Assembly: GCF_015234515.1 (NCBI RefSeq)
Contig: NZ_JADGMY010000023.1
Location: forward strand, 618,366 to 682,365
Direction of reading: 5' to 3'
Length of the DNA: 64,000 nucleotides
Source: Cellulomonas sp.
GTDB lineage: Bacteria; Actinomycetota; Actinomycetes; Actinomycetales; Cellulomonadaceae
Part shown: positions 51,529 through 60,712 of the stretch, piece by piece
Layout: the number at the start of each line of letters is the position of its first letter
How positions within the stretch are numbered: the stretch's first letter is position 1
Program-made: the position numbers and the translations under genes
Notes under the pieces: generated by a model
Told to the model about the DNA's origin: nothing
Database searches by the model: none
The model's input: the letters and a program-made list of their open reading frames with translations, nothing else

Positions 51529-51556
51529 GAGCGCGGCACCAACGAGTGCCGCGCTC
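51529..51556. terminator. Bidirectional hairpin downstream of the MFS gene
   Basis: GAGCGCGGCAC pairs perfectly with GTGCCGCGCTC across a 6-nt loop (11-bp stem). It lies between the convergent MFS and MT0933-like genes. No T-run. Confidence 0.65.
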
Positions 51557-51605
51557 GGCGGTGGTGTGCCGCGCTGGGCGGTGGAGTGCCGCGCTGGGCG
51601 GGAGG
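51546..51605. repeat. 20-bp tandem repeat
   Basis: Three copies of GTGCCGCGCTGGGCGGTGG-type units, the first forming one arm of the hairpin. It lies in the short gap before the minus-strand gene at 51615. Confidence 0.75.
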
Positions 51606-51614
51606 TGGTGCGGG

Positions 51615-51800
51615 TCAGGCCTTCTTCTGCTTGTCCAGGTAGTCCTTGGCGGCGTCGACGACCTTGTCGACGGTCGCGTCCGTGCCCGTGTCGGTGCGCG
51701 CCTTGACCGCACCGGCCGCCTTGTCGAGTGCGTCCTTGGCCTGCTCCTCGCGGCCGTCGAGCGCGCCCGTCGCCTTCTTCACGAGGTCGTCGAGACCCAT
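51615..51800 (-). CDS. MT0933-like small antitoxin/stress protein, second copy
   Basis: 61 residues from the ATG at 51800 (MGLDDLVKKATGALDG). Lys/Ala/Asp-rich helix, ending DAAKDYLDKQKKA, as in PF14013. Like the copy at 6783 it has no adjacent toxin. GGAGGACC precedes the start, which decides against the listed start at 51812. Confidence 0.6.
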   Translation of the reverse strand: MGLDDLVKKATGALDGREEQAKDALDKAAGAVKARTDTGTDATVDKVVDAAKDYLDKQKKA

Positions 51801-51850
51801 GGGGTCCTCCATCCGTGTTGCGGAGCCGAGGGTCGGCGCCCACGGCCATT

Positions 51851-51907
51851 CTGCGCCCCGGCTGCCCCGGCTGCCCCGGCTGCCGCGGCCGCCCCGGCTG
51901 CCCCGGG
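51851..51907. repeat. 9-bp tandem repeat
   Basis: Unit CTGCCCCGG repeated about six times with some changes, upstream of the MT0933-like gene on the minus strand. It could vary in copy number. Confidence 0.7.
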
Positions 51908-51964
51908 CCGGCGGCGTCGACCTGACGGATCGGGGCCGACGTCGCGTGGCCCGCCGCCCTGTCG

Positions 51965-52462
51965 TCAGTCGCCGCGCTCGACGTCGCCGATCCGCTCGTC
52001 GGACTCGTCACCGCCGTGGGTGACCTGCTCGACGCTCGTGCCGTCCGACTGCTGGAGCGAGTGCGGGTCGCCGGTCGGGTCCTGCTCGTGCGCCGGGTGG
52101 GTCTCGTCCGCCGCGTGCGGCTCGTCCGCCGCGTCCGGCTCGCCGGACCCGTCGACGGCCTCGGGACCGTCCGTCACGTCCGTCGCCTCGTCGGCGCCCG
52201 CGGGCGGCCCGGTCAGGTCCTCCCCGTCACCCTCGACCTCCGCGCGGAGCTCCTCGCTGTGGGCCGCGACCTCCTCGCGCTGCTGCGCGATCGCCTCGCG
52301 GATGCGATCCGCCTGCGTCGCGAGCTGCTCGCGCACCTGCGCGACGCTCGCGTCCACGGCGGCTCGCGCCTCCTGGTCGATCTGCTCGAACTCCCGCGCG
52401 AGCGCCTGCTCCTCGACGCGCAGCGCCGTGCGCACCCGCTCGAACTCCTCGTCCACGCCCAT
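51965..52462 (-). CDS. Hypothetical coiled-coil protein with acidic tail, 165 aa
   Basis: The first ~80 residues form one long helix (EEFERVRTALRVEEQALAREFEQIDQEAR ... REAIAQQREEVAAHSEEL) that should make a coiled coil. The rest is Asp/Glu/His/Thr-rich (EPDAADEPHAADETHPAH) and probably disordered. No signal peptide and no family recognised. It lies 70 bp downstream of the nuclease-helicase gene in the same direction, so it may share that transcript; no functional link is evident. Confidence 0.7.
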   Translation of the reverse strand: MGVDEEFERVRTALRVEEQALAREFEQIDQEARAAVDASVAQVREQLATQADRIREAIAQQREEVAAHSEELRAEVEGDGEDLTGPPAGADEATDVTDGPEAVDGSGEPDAADEPHAADETHPAHEQDPTGDPHSLQQSDGTSVEQVTHGGDESDERIGDVERGD

Positions 52463-52532
52463 CGTTCCTCCGAGAGTCCCGTCCGTGCCTCTGCCGTGCG
52501 CCCGCCTGCTCGCGCACCGCCCGGGCCCGACG

Positions 52533-55500
52533 TTACGGCCCCGCGGGCGGCTCCACGACCGAGCGGGTGGTCAGGCCGACGAACGCGCCCAGCCGCTCGA
52601 GCGACTCCGGCCGGCGCGGCAGCGTCCGCGTCAGGTGCGCCGAGCGGACGACGAACGCCGCCCACTGCCCGCGGGACACCGCGACGTTCAGCCGGTTGCG
52701 GTCGAGCAGGAAGTCCAGGCCGCGGGGGACCTGGTCGGGGGAGGACGCCGCCGTGGTGACGAGCACCACGGGCGCCTCCTGACCCTGGAACCGGTCGACG
52801 GTCCCCACGCGCGTGCCCGTGAACCCGGCGGCGTCGAGGGCCTGGCGCACGGTCCACACCTGGGCGTTGTAGGCGGCGACGACCAGCACGTCCTCGGGCG
52901 TCAGCGGACGCTCCGCCGGTGCCGCGTGCGGGTCGCGCCACGTGCGTCCCACGAGGTCCCGGACGAACCGCACGACCACGTCGGCCTCCTCGGCGGACGA
53001 CACCGCGTTGCCGTGGTGCTCGACGAGCACGCCGTGCACCCCGGGCGGCACACCGTCCAGCGAGCGTGCCGCCGCGCGGGTCGCCGAGACCAGCCGGTCC
53101 TCGTAGGCGAGCGCCGAGACCGCCCCGCACAGCGCGGGGTGCATGCGGTGGCTCACGGGCAGGAAGTAGCCGAGGTCGGAGGGCAGGGTGTCGTGCCCGT
53201 CGGTGAGCCACCCCAGCGCGCTGCGGTCGACCGGCTCGGGGTGCGTGCCCTGGCTGACCTGCGGCAGCTGCTGCGGGTCGCCCAGGAGCAGCAGGTTGCG
53301 GGCCGATCCCGCCACGGCGAACGTGTTCGCGAGCGCGAACTGCCCCGCCTCGTCGACGACCAGCAGGTCGAGCGGCGCGGACGGCAGCCGCTTGGCGTTG
53401 ACCAGGTCCCACGCCGTGCCGCCGAGCACCGCGCCCGTGCCCGGCGACCCGCCGGGGTGCGCGGTCCAGAACGCGCCGAAGCCGGCGTCGGGGACCCACG
53501 TCCACGGCGCCCCGGGGTCGGCGGAGCGGCCGTCGGACGAGGCGGGGGCCTTCTTCGCGATCGCGTCGGACGGCACACCCGCGCCCGCGACACCGCGCAG
53601 CATGTTCTCGACCACCGCGTGCGACTGCGCGACGACCCCGACGCGCCACCCGCGCGCGACGAGCGCCGCGATCACCCGGGCGCCCGTGTAGGTCTTGCCC
53701 GTCCCGGGCGGCCCCTGGACCGCGAGGTAGGAGTCGTCGAGGTCGAGCACGGCGCGCGTGAGGACGTCCACGAGGTCGTCGCCCGTGGGCAGCGGCCGGC
53801 CCGAGCGGGTGCGCGGCGGTCGGCGCCGGGCCAGGTCGAGCACGGCGGCGCGGGGGAGTGCGACGTCGACCGCGTCCGTCGACACCGCGTCCGTCGAGAC
53901 CGCGTCCACCGGCACTCCATCCCGCGACACCGCGTCGAGCACGCGCTCGGCGAGCCCGCGGATCGCGGTGCGCAGGGGACCGGTGGCGATCGGTCCGGCG
54001 GGTGCCAGGGCCATCGGCACCTCGCCAAACGGCGCCGAGCCCCGCGGTCGGGTCTCCTCGACCAGCAGCACGTCGCGCGGCCTGACACCACCGAGCTCGG
54101 CCGTCACGTCGAGCACCGTCATGCGCTCGCACCAGCCGCGCGGGCCGTCCACGGACGTCTTCACGCACTCCGGCAGGGGCGGGTCGTACAGGCCGACGGC
54201 CTGCGCCCCGGGCCGCAGGTCGCTGCCGGGCTCGAGACGCCCGGTCATGCGCAGCACCCGCCGCTCGACCTTCTTGCCCGGCGGGACGTGCCAGTCCGTC
54301 ACGACCTCGACGGAGCCCGGCCGGTCCGCCAGCAGCACGTTGCGTCGCTCGGTCCAGTCCGAGGGGTGCGCGGCGAGCCGGTCGAAGTGGCCCCACCAGT
54401 ACGGCTTGTCCTCGCGCTGGTGGTAGCGCAGCGCCGCGCCCACCAGGGCGACGGCCTGCCGCCCCGGTGTCCGTACGACGCCCTCACCCGGGCCCGGCCC
54501 GGCGATCGCGAGCAGCTCGTCCTCGAGCGGGTCGGGTGCGCCGAGCTCGGCTGCCCGCGCCTCGGCCTCGGGGTCGAGCACGACGGGTCGGGACGGCGCG
54601 ACCCCGGCCTCCGCGAGCCGCGCGAGCAGCCAGTCGCGCAGACCCAGCGTGGAGTCGCAGTCGTAGTGGTTGTAGACCTCGATGGCCTTGATGCGCTCGT
54701 TCCAGTCGTCGATCCGGCCGGCGTCGCGGGCCGCGACGGCCTCGGCGTACTCGACGATCGAGTCGGCGGCGTTCGTGACGCCCTCCCCACGGCCGGTGGC
54801 CATGTACAGCGGCTCGAGCTTCTTCAGCGAGTACGACCGCTGCCCGGTGCGCACACCCGCCTTGACCGCGGCGTACAGGTCGACCAGCAGGCCCTCGCGC
54901 AGCAGCGCGTCGACCTGCGCCTCGCCCTCGCCGTGCCGCCCGGCGAGCCGCCGCAGCGTCGACTTCTCGTACGCGGCGTAGTGGTACACGTGCATGCCGG
55001 GGAACCGGGTGCGGCGCTCGGCGAGGTAGGCGAGGAAGTCGCGCAGCGCCACGCGCTCGGCGGCGCGGTCGTGCGCCCAGAAGGCGACGAACGGCGCTTC
55101 GGCGTCCGGCGACGGCGGGTTCTCCACGACGCCGAACAGGTACTCCAGCCCCCCCGCGTCCGGCTCGCCGGCCAACGCGGCGTCGTACCACAGGGGATCG
55201 CCCTCGAAGTCGAAGAAGATGTCGCCGGGGTCGGCCGGCGGCAGCAGCTCGGCGATCCTCTCGGGGTGCGTCACGGCCCACGGGACGTCCGTCGGGTGCG
55301 TGGGATCGGCGTTGCGAGCCTCCTGCTCGACCTGCAGCCGCGCCTGGAGCTGGGCCTTCTCGACGACCGCAGGGCTCAGGCCCTCGACCTCGAGGCCGTC
55401 GGGCGCGGCCGCCAGCGCGTCGATCGTCGTGATTCCGGCCGCCACCAGCGCCGCCCGCTGCCGCTCGTAGACACCGGCGACGAGCGTGACGTCGCGCCGC

Positions 55501-56216
55501 ACCTCCAGCTCGGCCGTGCACACCGAGCAGCGCCCGCACGCCGACCACCGATCGTCACCCCAGGCGACCGGGCCGTCCTGCGCGCGGTGGGTGTCCAGCA
55601 TCAGCTGCAGCCGTGCGCGCCGGTCCAGGTACACCGGCACGAGGTCGGCCACGGCGTGCCGCGTGACCACGCCGTCACCCAGGACGAGCTGCACCTGCCG
55701 GGCCACGGGCAGCCCGGCACGGGCGAGCTGGTCCGCGTACGCGGCGACCTGCAGCAGCGCCGTCGGCTGGGCGTTGCGCGCGAGCTTGGCGTCACGCACG
55801 GACCACGTGCCGTCGTCCTCGCGCACCACGAAGTCGGCCCGTCCGACGAAGCGTCCGTCGAAGAACGCGGCCTGGTGCACGACCTGTGCTGACGCGAGCC
55901 GGTCCAGCGTCGCCGCGTGCGCGGCCTCGAGGTGGGCGCGCGAGGCCGGGTCGCGCGTCGCCGGCACCTGCGCGAGGCCACCGTGCACGCCCGGCTGCCA
56001 CACGCCGTAGCGAGCGACCATCGCGCGCAGCACGCGTTGCTCGTGCTCGTCACCGAGGTGCGACACGCGCGCCAGGACGACGTCGGCGTCGGGGTCCACC
56101 GCGGGTCCCCGTCCGAGCCGCGCGTCGAGCGCGCGCAGGACGGCGTGCTCGCACTGGGCCGCGGACGTCAGGTCGCTCGCGGAGTACGTCAGGGTGCCGT
56201 CGTCGAGCAGGATCAC
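52533..56216 (-). CDS. TM0106-family RecB-like nuclease fused to SF1 helicase
   Basis: 1227 residues. N-terminal RecB-like nuclease: a Cys-rich start (SAAQCEHAV), FVGRADFVVRE and SVRDAKLAR (Asp and Lys of PD-(D/E)XK), and later Cys residues (CGRCSVC) that may hold an iron-sulfur cluster. The centre has an RNase H-like segment (DIFFDFEGDPLW, HVYHYAAYEKSTLRRL). The C-terminal helicase shows Walker A GPPGTGKT, Walker B VVDEAGQ, and RFQGQEAPVVLV followed by NRLNVAVSR. Members of this family are widespread in actinobacteria and are assumed to repair or degrade DNA; direct functional proof is lacking. ATG at 56216. Confidence 0.92.
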   Translation of the reverse strand: MILLDDGTLTYSASDLTSAAQCEHAVLRALDARLGRGPAVDPDADVVLARVSHLGDEHEQRVLRAMVARYGVWQPGVHGGLAQVPATRDPASRAHLEAAHAATLDRLASAQVVHQAAFFDGRFVGRADFVVREDDGTWSVRDAKLARNAQPTALLQVAAYADQLARAGLPVARQVQLVLGDGVVTRHAVADLVPVYLDRRARLQLMLDTHRAQDGPVAWGDDRWSACGRCSVCTAELEVRRDVTLVAGVYERQRAALVAAGITTIDALAAAPDGLEVEGLSPAVVEKAQLQARLQVEQEARNADPTHPTDVPWAVTHPERIAELLPPADPGDIFFDFEGDPLWYDAALAGEPDAGGLEYLFGVVENPPSPDAEAPFVAFWAHDRAAERVALRDFLAYLAERRTRFPGMHVYHYAAYEKSTLRRLAGRHGEGEAQVDALLREGLLVDLYAAVKAGVRTGQRSYSLKKLEPLYMATGRGEGVTNAADSIVEYAEAVAARDAGRIDDWNERIKAIEVYNHYDCDSTLGLRDWLLARLAEAGVAPSRPVVLDPEAEARAAELGAPDPLEDELLAIAGPGPGEGVVRTPGRQAVALVGAALRYHQREDKPYWWGHFDRLAAHPSDWTERRNVLLADRPGSVEVVTDWHVPPGKKVERRVLRMTGRLEPGSDLRPGAQAVGLYDPPLPECVKTSVDGPRGWCERMTVLDVTAELGGVRPRDVLLVEETRPRGSAPFGEVPMALAPAGPIATGPLRTAIRGLAERVLDAVSRDGVPVDAVSTDAVSTDAVDVALPRAAVLDLARRRPPRTRSGRPLPTGDDLVDVLTRAVLDLDDSYLAVQGPPGTGKTYTGARVIAALVARGWRVGVVAQSHAVVENMLRGVAGAGVPSDAIAKKAPASSDGRSADPGAPWTWVPDAGFGAFWTAHPGGSPGTGAVLGGTAWDLVNAKRLPSAPLDLLVVDEAGQFALANTFAVAGSARNLLLLGDPQQLPQVSQGTHPEPVDRSALGWLTDGHDTLPSDLGYFLPVSHRMHPALCGAVSALAYEDRLVSATRAAARSLDGVPPGVHGVLVEHHGNAVSSAEEADVVVRFVRDLVGRTWRDPHAAPAERPLTPEDVLVVAAYNAQVWTVRQALDAAGFTGTRVGTVDRFQGQEAPVVLVTTAASSPDQVPRGLDFLLDRNRLNVAVSRGQWAAFVVRSAHLTRTLPRRPESLERLGAFVGLTTRSVVEPPAGP

Positions 56217-56403
56217 ACCGGCAGGCTACGGCGGCCCACCGACACCGGCGGCGAGCCGCGGCACGGCGGCGCGTCCCCTCGAGGACGCCGTTCCCGAGAT
56301 GCGAGCGGGCGCCCGGTGACGGACCGTGGACGCCGGACGGCGTCCCCCGCCGCCCGCGGGAGGCCACCCGCCGACCCGTACACCCAGCACGAGGAGGACG
56401 GAC

Positions 56404-56820
56404 ATGACCCGCACGGTCTCCGAGCTCATGACGCCCCACCCGACGGTCGTCGAGGTCACCGACACGCTGCGCTCCGTCGCGCAGACGATGGCGGCGCAGG
56501 ACCTCGGCTCGCTCGTCGTCGCCGAGGACGGCACGGTCGTCGGCATCGTCACCGACCGCGACCTGGTCGTGCGGGGCCTCGCCCAGGGCATCGGCCTCGA
56601 CGCCCCCGTCGGCCAGCTGGCGACCGGCGAGCTGGTGACGGTCGGGCCCGACGACGACGTCGCGGACGTCGTGCGCATCATGCGCGAGCAGGCGGTGCGC
56701 CGGGTGCCGGTCGTCGACGGCGGTCAGGCGGTCGGCGTGCTCAGCATCGGCGACCTGGCGGCCGAGCTCGACCCCCGGTCGGCGCTCGCGGAGATCTCCG
56801 AGGCGCCGGCGCAGGACTGA
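56404..56820 (+). CDS. Two-CBS-domain protein
   Basis: 138 residues. Two CBS motifs are evident: VSELMTPHPTVVEVTDTLRSVA..M with GIVTDRDLVVRG, and VGQLATGELVTVGPDDDVADVVRIMREQAVRRVPVV with GVLSIGDLA. Paired CBS domains bind adenosine nucleotides and act as energy-state sensors. It is free-standing, so it may regulate a partner or act as a stress protein. GAGGAGG stands just before the ATG. Confidence 0.92.
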   Translation: MTRTVSELMTPHPTVVEVTDTLRSVAQTMAAQDLGSLVVAEDGTVVGIVTDRDLVVRGLAQGIGLDAPVGQLATGELVTVGPDDDVADVVRIMREQAVRRVPVVDGGQAVGVLSIGDLAAELDPRSALAEISEAPAQD

Positions 56821-56905
56821 CGCGCGTCCGCCCCGGCGCGGCGGGCGCCGCGCCGGGCGGGCGTCTCGGGATGCCGGTCGTGCCCGTCCCCACCACGATG
56901 GACGG

Positions 56906-57796
56906 ATGGCAGACCAGACGACACCCCAGGACCCCACGACCCAGCACCCGGACCCCGAGACGCAGTCCGCCGAGCAGATCGCGCACCCGGGGCACACCGA
57001 CGAGATGCAGCAGGAGCCGGACCACGGCGAGGAGTCGTACCGCGGCTCCGGGCGCCTTGACGGCCGGCGCGCGCTCGTCACGGGCGGCGACTCCGGCATC
57101 GGCCGCGCCGTCGCGATCGCGTTCGCCCGCGAGGGCGCGGACGTCGCCATCGCCTACCTGCCCGAGGAGGAGGACGACGCGCGCGAGACCCTCGCGTGGA
57201 TCGAGCGGGCGGGCCGGCGCGGCCTGCTGCTGCCCGGCGACATCCGTGACGAGGAGCACGCGCGCTCGCTGCCCGGCAAGGTCGTCGACGCGTTCGGCGG
57301 TCTCGACGTCCTCGTCAACAACGCCGCGTACCAGATGGCGCAGACCGGCGGGCTCGCCGACATCACGACGGAGCAGCTCGACCGCGTCCTCAAGACCAAC
57401 GTCTACGCGATGTTCTGGATCACGCAGGCCGCGCTGCCGCACCTGGGGAAGGGTGCGTCGATCATCAACACCTCGTCGATCCAGGCGTTCGACCCCAGCC
57501 CGCCGCTGCTGGACTACGCGTCGACGAAGGCCGCGATCTACAACTTCTCGAAGGGCCTCGCGCAGCAGCTCGCCGAGGACGGCATCCGCGTCAACGCGGT
57601 GTGCCCCGGCCCGATCTGGACGCCGCTGATCCCGGCGACGATGAACGCCGAGAAGGTCGAGAGCTTCGGCTCCGACACGCCGCTCGGCCGCGCGGGGCAG
57701 CCCGCCGAGCTCGCGCCGGCCTACGTGTTCCTCGCCTCGCAGGAGTCGTCGTACGTCACCGGTGACCGCATCCTCGTCACCGGCGGGCGGTCCTGA
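56906..57796 (+). CDS. Short-chain dehydrogenase, YghA-like
   Basis: 296 residues. A disordered acidic tail of ~45 residues precedes the Rossmann motif TGGDSGIGRAVA; the N-A-A of NNAAYQ and the catalytic Ser...Tyr-x-x-x-Lys (NTSSIQ, YASTKAAIYNF) follow. PGPIWTPLIP and the end GDRILVTGG are typical of YghA/glucose-1-dehydrogenase-like oxidoreductases that use NAD(P)H. The substrate is unknown. The stop overlaps the start of the next gene by one base, so both are co-translated. Confidence 0.93.
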   Translation: MADQTTPQDPTTQHPDPETQSAEQIAHPGHTDEMQQEPDHGEESYRGSGRLDGRRALVTGGDSGIGRAVAIAFAREGADVAIAYLPEEEDDARETLAWIERAGRRGLLLPGDIRDEEHARSLPGKVVDAFGGLDVLVNNAAYQMAQTGGLADITTEQLDRVLKTNVYAMFWITQAALPHLGKGASIINTSSIQAFDPSPPLLDYASTKAAIYNFSKGLAQQLAEDGIRVNAVCPGPIWTPLIPATMNAEKVESFGSDTPLGRAGQPAELAPAYVFLASQESSYVTGDRILVTGGRS

Positions 57797-58452
57797 TGCG
57801 CGTCGTCGTCGTGGGCGGCCACGGCAAGGTCGCGCGGCTGCTGGCGCCGCTGCTGGTCGCGCGCGGCGACGAGGTGGTGCCGCTGGTCCGGCGGCCGGAG
57901 CACGCCGACGAGCTGGCGGCGCTCGGCGCGCAGCCCGTGCTGCTGGACATCGAGGAGTCCGACGAGCAGGACTTCGCGACCGCGTTCGCGGGTGCCGACG
58001 CCGTCGTCTTCGCGGCCGGTGCCGGCCCGGACGGCAACGCGGGCCGCAAGCGCAGCGTCGACCTCGAGGGGTCGCTGAAGTCGCAGGAGGGGGCGCGCCG
58101 TGCGGGCGTCCGCCGGTTCGTGCAGGTGTCCGCGATCGGGGTCGACGCGCCGATCACGGACGACATGCCGGCCGTGTGGGCGGCGTACGTCGTCGCCAAG
58201 CGCGACGCCGACGACGCGCTGCGCGGCACCGACCTCGACTGGACGATCCTGCGTCCCGGCGGGCTGACGGACGACGAGGGCACGGGGCGCGTGACGCTCG
58301 GCGAGCACGTCGAGCGCGGCGAGATCCCGCGTGCCGACGTCGCCGCGGTGGTGGCCGCCGTCCTGCTCGACGACTCGACGGTCGGCCGTCAGTGGGAGCT
58401 GGTCTCCGGCGACGTGCCGATCGCGGAGGCGCTCACGCGCGCCGGCGCCTGA
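57796..58452 (+). CDS. NAD(P)-binding atypical short-chain dehydrogenase
   Basis: 218 residues. The N-terminal VVGGHGKVARLLAPLLV gives the GxxGxxA nucleotide site; VFAAGAG, RRFVQVSAIGV and WTILRPGGLTDDEGTG match the NmrA/YwnB-like atypical SDR family. It has no classical Tyr-x-x-x-Lys pair but has YVVAKRDAD, so redox activity or mere sensing of NAD(P) are both possible. Co-translated with the preceding SDR; its 3' end overlaps the convergent membrane protein gene by 20 bp. Confidence 0.9.
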   Translation: MRVVVVGGHGKVARLLAPLLVARGDEVVPLVRRPEHADELAALGAQPVLLDIEESDEQDFATAFAGADAVVFAAGAGPDGNAGRKRSVDLEGSLKSQEGARRAGVRRFVQVSAIGVDAPITDDMPAVWAAYVVAKRDADDALRGTDLDWTILRPGGLTDDEGTGRVTLGEHVERGEIPRADVAAVVAAVLLDDSTVGRQWELVSGDVPIAEALTRAGA

Positions 58453-58774
58453 CTACGACCGCCACCACGGCGGTCACCAGGGCGACCACGGCCACGCCCA
58501 CCAGGACGCCGGCCCACGGCCCTGCGGTGACGTGCACGGAGAGCCGCCGCAGCGACCCGAGGTACCAGTCGACGTCGTACTCCAGCACCCGGTCGAGCCA
58601 CGGCGACCCGTCGAGCCGTCCGTCGAGCCGGTGCCGGGCGCGCACCAGCAGCAGGCCGACCATCGACGCCGCCACCACCAGGCCGGTGAGGACACCCGCG
58701 ACCGCCCACCCGGACGGCGCGCCGCCGAGCCCCTCGGTGTCCTCGGGCACCGCCCGTCTCGTGACCGCCCCCAC
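58433..58774 (-). CDS. Two-span membrane protein, 113 aa
   Basis: Two clear membrane spans (WAVAGVLTGLVVAASMVGLLLV and WAGVLVGVAVVALVTAVVAVVV) with an amphipathic, basic segment between (RHRLDGRLDGS, DVDWYLGSLRRLSV) and an Arg-rich end. No family is recognised. It overlaps the 3' end of the convergent SDR gene by 20 bp, which is odd but common in compact genomes. Confidence 0.65.
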   Translation of the reverse strand: MGAVTRRAVPEDTEGLGGAPSGWAVAGVLTGLVVAASMVGLLLVRARHRLDGRLDGSPWLDRVLEYDVDWYLGSLRRLSVHVTAGPWAGVLVGVAVVALVTAVVAVVVRRRRA

Positions 58775-58882
58775 CTGTCCCCCTGCCGTCGTGGCCGGGC
58801 GAGCCCGGCCGGCGGACGCCCCCCTGTGAGAGAAAGACGTCCCGGTGTCCGGAAAGGTTGTGCCCTGATCGGGTGACGTGCG

Positions 58883-59638
58883 TCAGCCGACGACCTGCCG
58901 GGCGCGGCGCAGCACGGCGTCGAGCATCGCCGGGGTGAGCCGTCCCGTGAAGGTGTTCTGCTGGCTCACGTGGTAGCAGCCGAGCAGCGTCAGGTCGCGC
59001 GGCTCCGTGGCGTGCCGCAGCGTCACCTCCGCGCCGTGGCCGAACACCGGCCGCGGGCGCGGCACCGCCCAGTCCTGCTCGGCCAGCGTCGTCAGCAGCG
59101 CCTGCCACCCGAACCCGCCGAGCACCACGGCGACGCGCGGCGCGACGAGCTCGAGCTCGCGCGCCAGCCACGGGCCGCACGTGCGGCGCTCCGCGGGTGT
59201 CGGCGCGTTGGCCGGGGGAGCGCACCGCACGGGCGCCGTCACGCGCACGCCGTGCAGCGTCAGGCCGTCGTCCGCGGACGTCGACGTGGGCTGCGAGGCC
59301 ATGCCGACGCGGTGCATCGCGGCGAACAGGAAGTCCCCGGACCGGTCGCCCGTGAACATGCGTCCCGTGCGGTTCGCGCCGTGCGCCGCGGGGGCCAGCC
59401 CGACGACGACGACGCGCGCGTCCGGGTCGCCGAACCCGGGCACCGGGCGGGCCCAGTACGTCTGCCCGCGGTACCGCGCCGGCGGGTCGGCCGCGGTGGC
59501 CTCGCGCCACGCCACGAGGCGGGGGCACGCGCGGCACGTCGTGGAGACGGCGGCGAGGGCCGCCAGGTCCGGCGCGGCGGCCGCCGCGCGCACCACGTCC
59601 GCGGGCGACGCGGGGACGTCGCCCGGCTGGCCGCTCAC
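58883..59638 (-). CDS. Type-5 (UdgX/UDGb) uracil-DNA glycosylase
   Basis: 251 residues from the GTG at 59638. Cys-x-x-Cys in TCRACPRLV is part of the iron-sulfur cluster; the first catalytic motif is GLAPAAHGANRTGRMFTGDRSGD and the second is HVSQQNTFTG. Lack of Asp in motif 1 and the H.S..N form place it in family 5 (UDGb), which removes uracil, hypoxanthine and similar damaged bases from DNA. It fits with a high-GC genome prone to cytosine deamination. The listed start at 59698 overlaps the neighbour by about 50 bp and is less likely. Confidence 0.93.
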   Translation of the reverse strand: MSGQPGDVPASPADVVRAAAAAPDLAALAAVSTTCRACPRLVAWREATAADPPARYRGQTYWARPVPGFGDPDARVVVVGLAPAAHGANRTGRMFTGDRSGDFLFAAMHRVGMASQPTSTSADDGLTLHGVRVTAPVRCAPPANAPTPAERRTCGPWLARELELVAPRVAVVLGGFGWQALLTTLAEQDWAVPRPRPVFGHGAEVTLRHATEPRDLTLLGCYHVSQQNTFTGRLTPAMLDAVLRRARQVVG

Positions 59639-59648
59639 GGCGCGCCCG

Positions 59649-60266
59649 TCAGAACCGCGACGCGTCGCCCGCGCCCTCGCGGACGACCTCGGGCGCACCG
59701 GACGTCCAGTCGACGACCGTGGTCGGCTCGCTGCCGCGGTCCCCGGCGTCGACGACCGCGTCGAGCACGTCGTCGAGCTCCTCCTTGATCTGCCAGCCCT
59801 CGGTCATCGGCCAGTCGTGCCCCGGCATCAGCAGGGACGACGACAGCAGCGGCTCGCCCAGCTCCCGCAGGATCGCCAGCGCCACCGGGTCGTCGGGGAT
59901 GCGCACCCCGACGGACCGCTTCTTGGGGTGCGCGAGGCGCCGCGGCACCTCCGGCGTCGCGAGCAGGATGAACGTGTACGGGCCGGGTGTCGCCGACTTG
60001 ATCGCGCGGAACGCGCTGTTGTCGAGGTGCACCAGCTGCCCCAGCTGCGCGAAGTCGCAGCACACGAGCGTGAAGTGGTGCCGGTCGTCGAGGTGCCGGA
60101 TGCGCCGGATCCGGTCCGCGCCGTCGTGGTTGTCCAGGCGGGTCCCCAGCGCGTACATGGAGTCCGTCGGGTAGGCGATCACGGCGTCGTCGCGCAGCAT
60201 CGCGACGACCTGCGAGATCGCGCGCGGCTGCGGGTCCGTCGGGTGGACGTCGAAGTACCGGGCCAT
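59649..60266 (-). CDS. Sua5/YciO/YrdC (threonylcarbamoyl-AMP synthase-like) protein
   Basis: 205 residues. VVAMLRDDAVIAYPTDSMYALG, then LDDRHHFTLVC, ATPGPYTFIL, KKRSVGVRIPDD and LLSSSLL match the YrdC fold, closest to YciO-type members (205 residues, no Sua5 C-terminal domain). These proteins bind double-stranded RNA or ATP; the true TsaC partner makes threonylcarbamoyl-AMP for tRNA t6A. I cannot decide which role applies here, and a separate TsaC gene may exist elsewhere. ATG at 60266. The 10-bp gap to the UDG gene suggests one transcript. Confidence 0.9.
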   Translation of the reverse strand: MARYFDVHPTDPQPRAISQVVAMLRDDAVIAYPTDSMYALGTRLDNHDGADRIRRIRHLDDRHHFTLVCCDFAQLGQLVHLDNSAFRAIKSATPGPYTFILLATPEVPRRLAHPKKRSVGVRIPDDPVALAILRELGEPLLSSSLLMPGHDWPMTEGWQIKEELDDVLDAVVDAGDRGSEPTTVVDWTSGAPEVVREGAGDASRF

Positions 60267-60287
60267 GCGACCCAGCGTAGGCCGGGC

Positions 60288-60425
60288 TCAGCCGCCGGTC
60301 CCGAGCACCGCGGCGAGCAGCGGGCGGGCCAGGTCGGTGAGCAGCGCCGGGTGCGCCGCGTACGCGAGCCCCGCGCCGAGGACGACGGCGCCGACGACGC
60401 GTGCGGTGCGCTGGAGCGCGAGCAT
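60288..60425 (-). CDS. Small single-span membrane protein, 45 aa
   Basis: The ATG at 60425 has GGAGG 8 nt upstream, a good ribosome site. The product MLALQRTARVVGAVVLGAGLAYAAHPALL ... has one hydrophobic segment. It is hidden inside a longer listed frame, whose N-terminal part is low-complexity. It precedes the YciO-type gene by 21 bp. No family recognised. Confidence 0.55.
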   Translation of the reverse strand: MLALQRTARVVGAVVLGAGLAYAAHPALLTDLARPLLAAVLGTGG

Positions 60426-60712
60426 GGGGAGGACCTCCGGTCGGCGGGCCGCCGGTGCGGCCCCGTCGGGACCAGCCTGGCGGCCCGGGTGGTCGCGGCG
60501 GATCCGGGGCGACCCCCGGTCCGTCCCGGGATCCACGCCCGCAGGCTCCCCGGGGTCCGGCGCGTGGCGCAGGGCGCGGAACCCCGGTCCAAGGCCCGTG
60601 ACCAGGCCCTTCGTCACCCAGGGGCACCCTGAGTGGTGAGCCGCCCACGTTCAGGGTCGCCTCCGGGCGCGCCCGGATGTCGCCCCCCTCGTCCGCGCGG
60701 GACGATCGACTC

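Noticed and set aside
51546-55892. 1448-aa plus-strand ORF
   Set aside because: Shadow of the TM0106-family gene and neighbours; low-complexity composition and no recognisable motifs.
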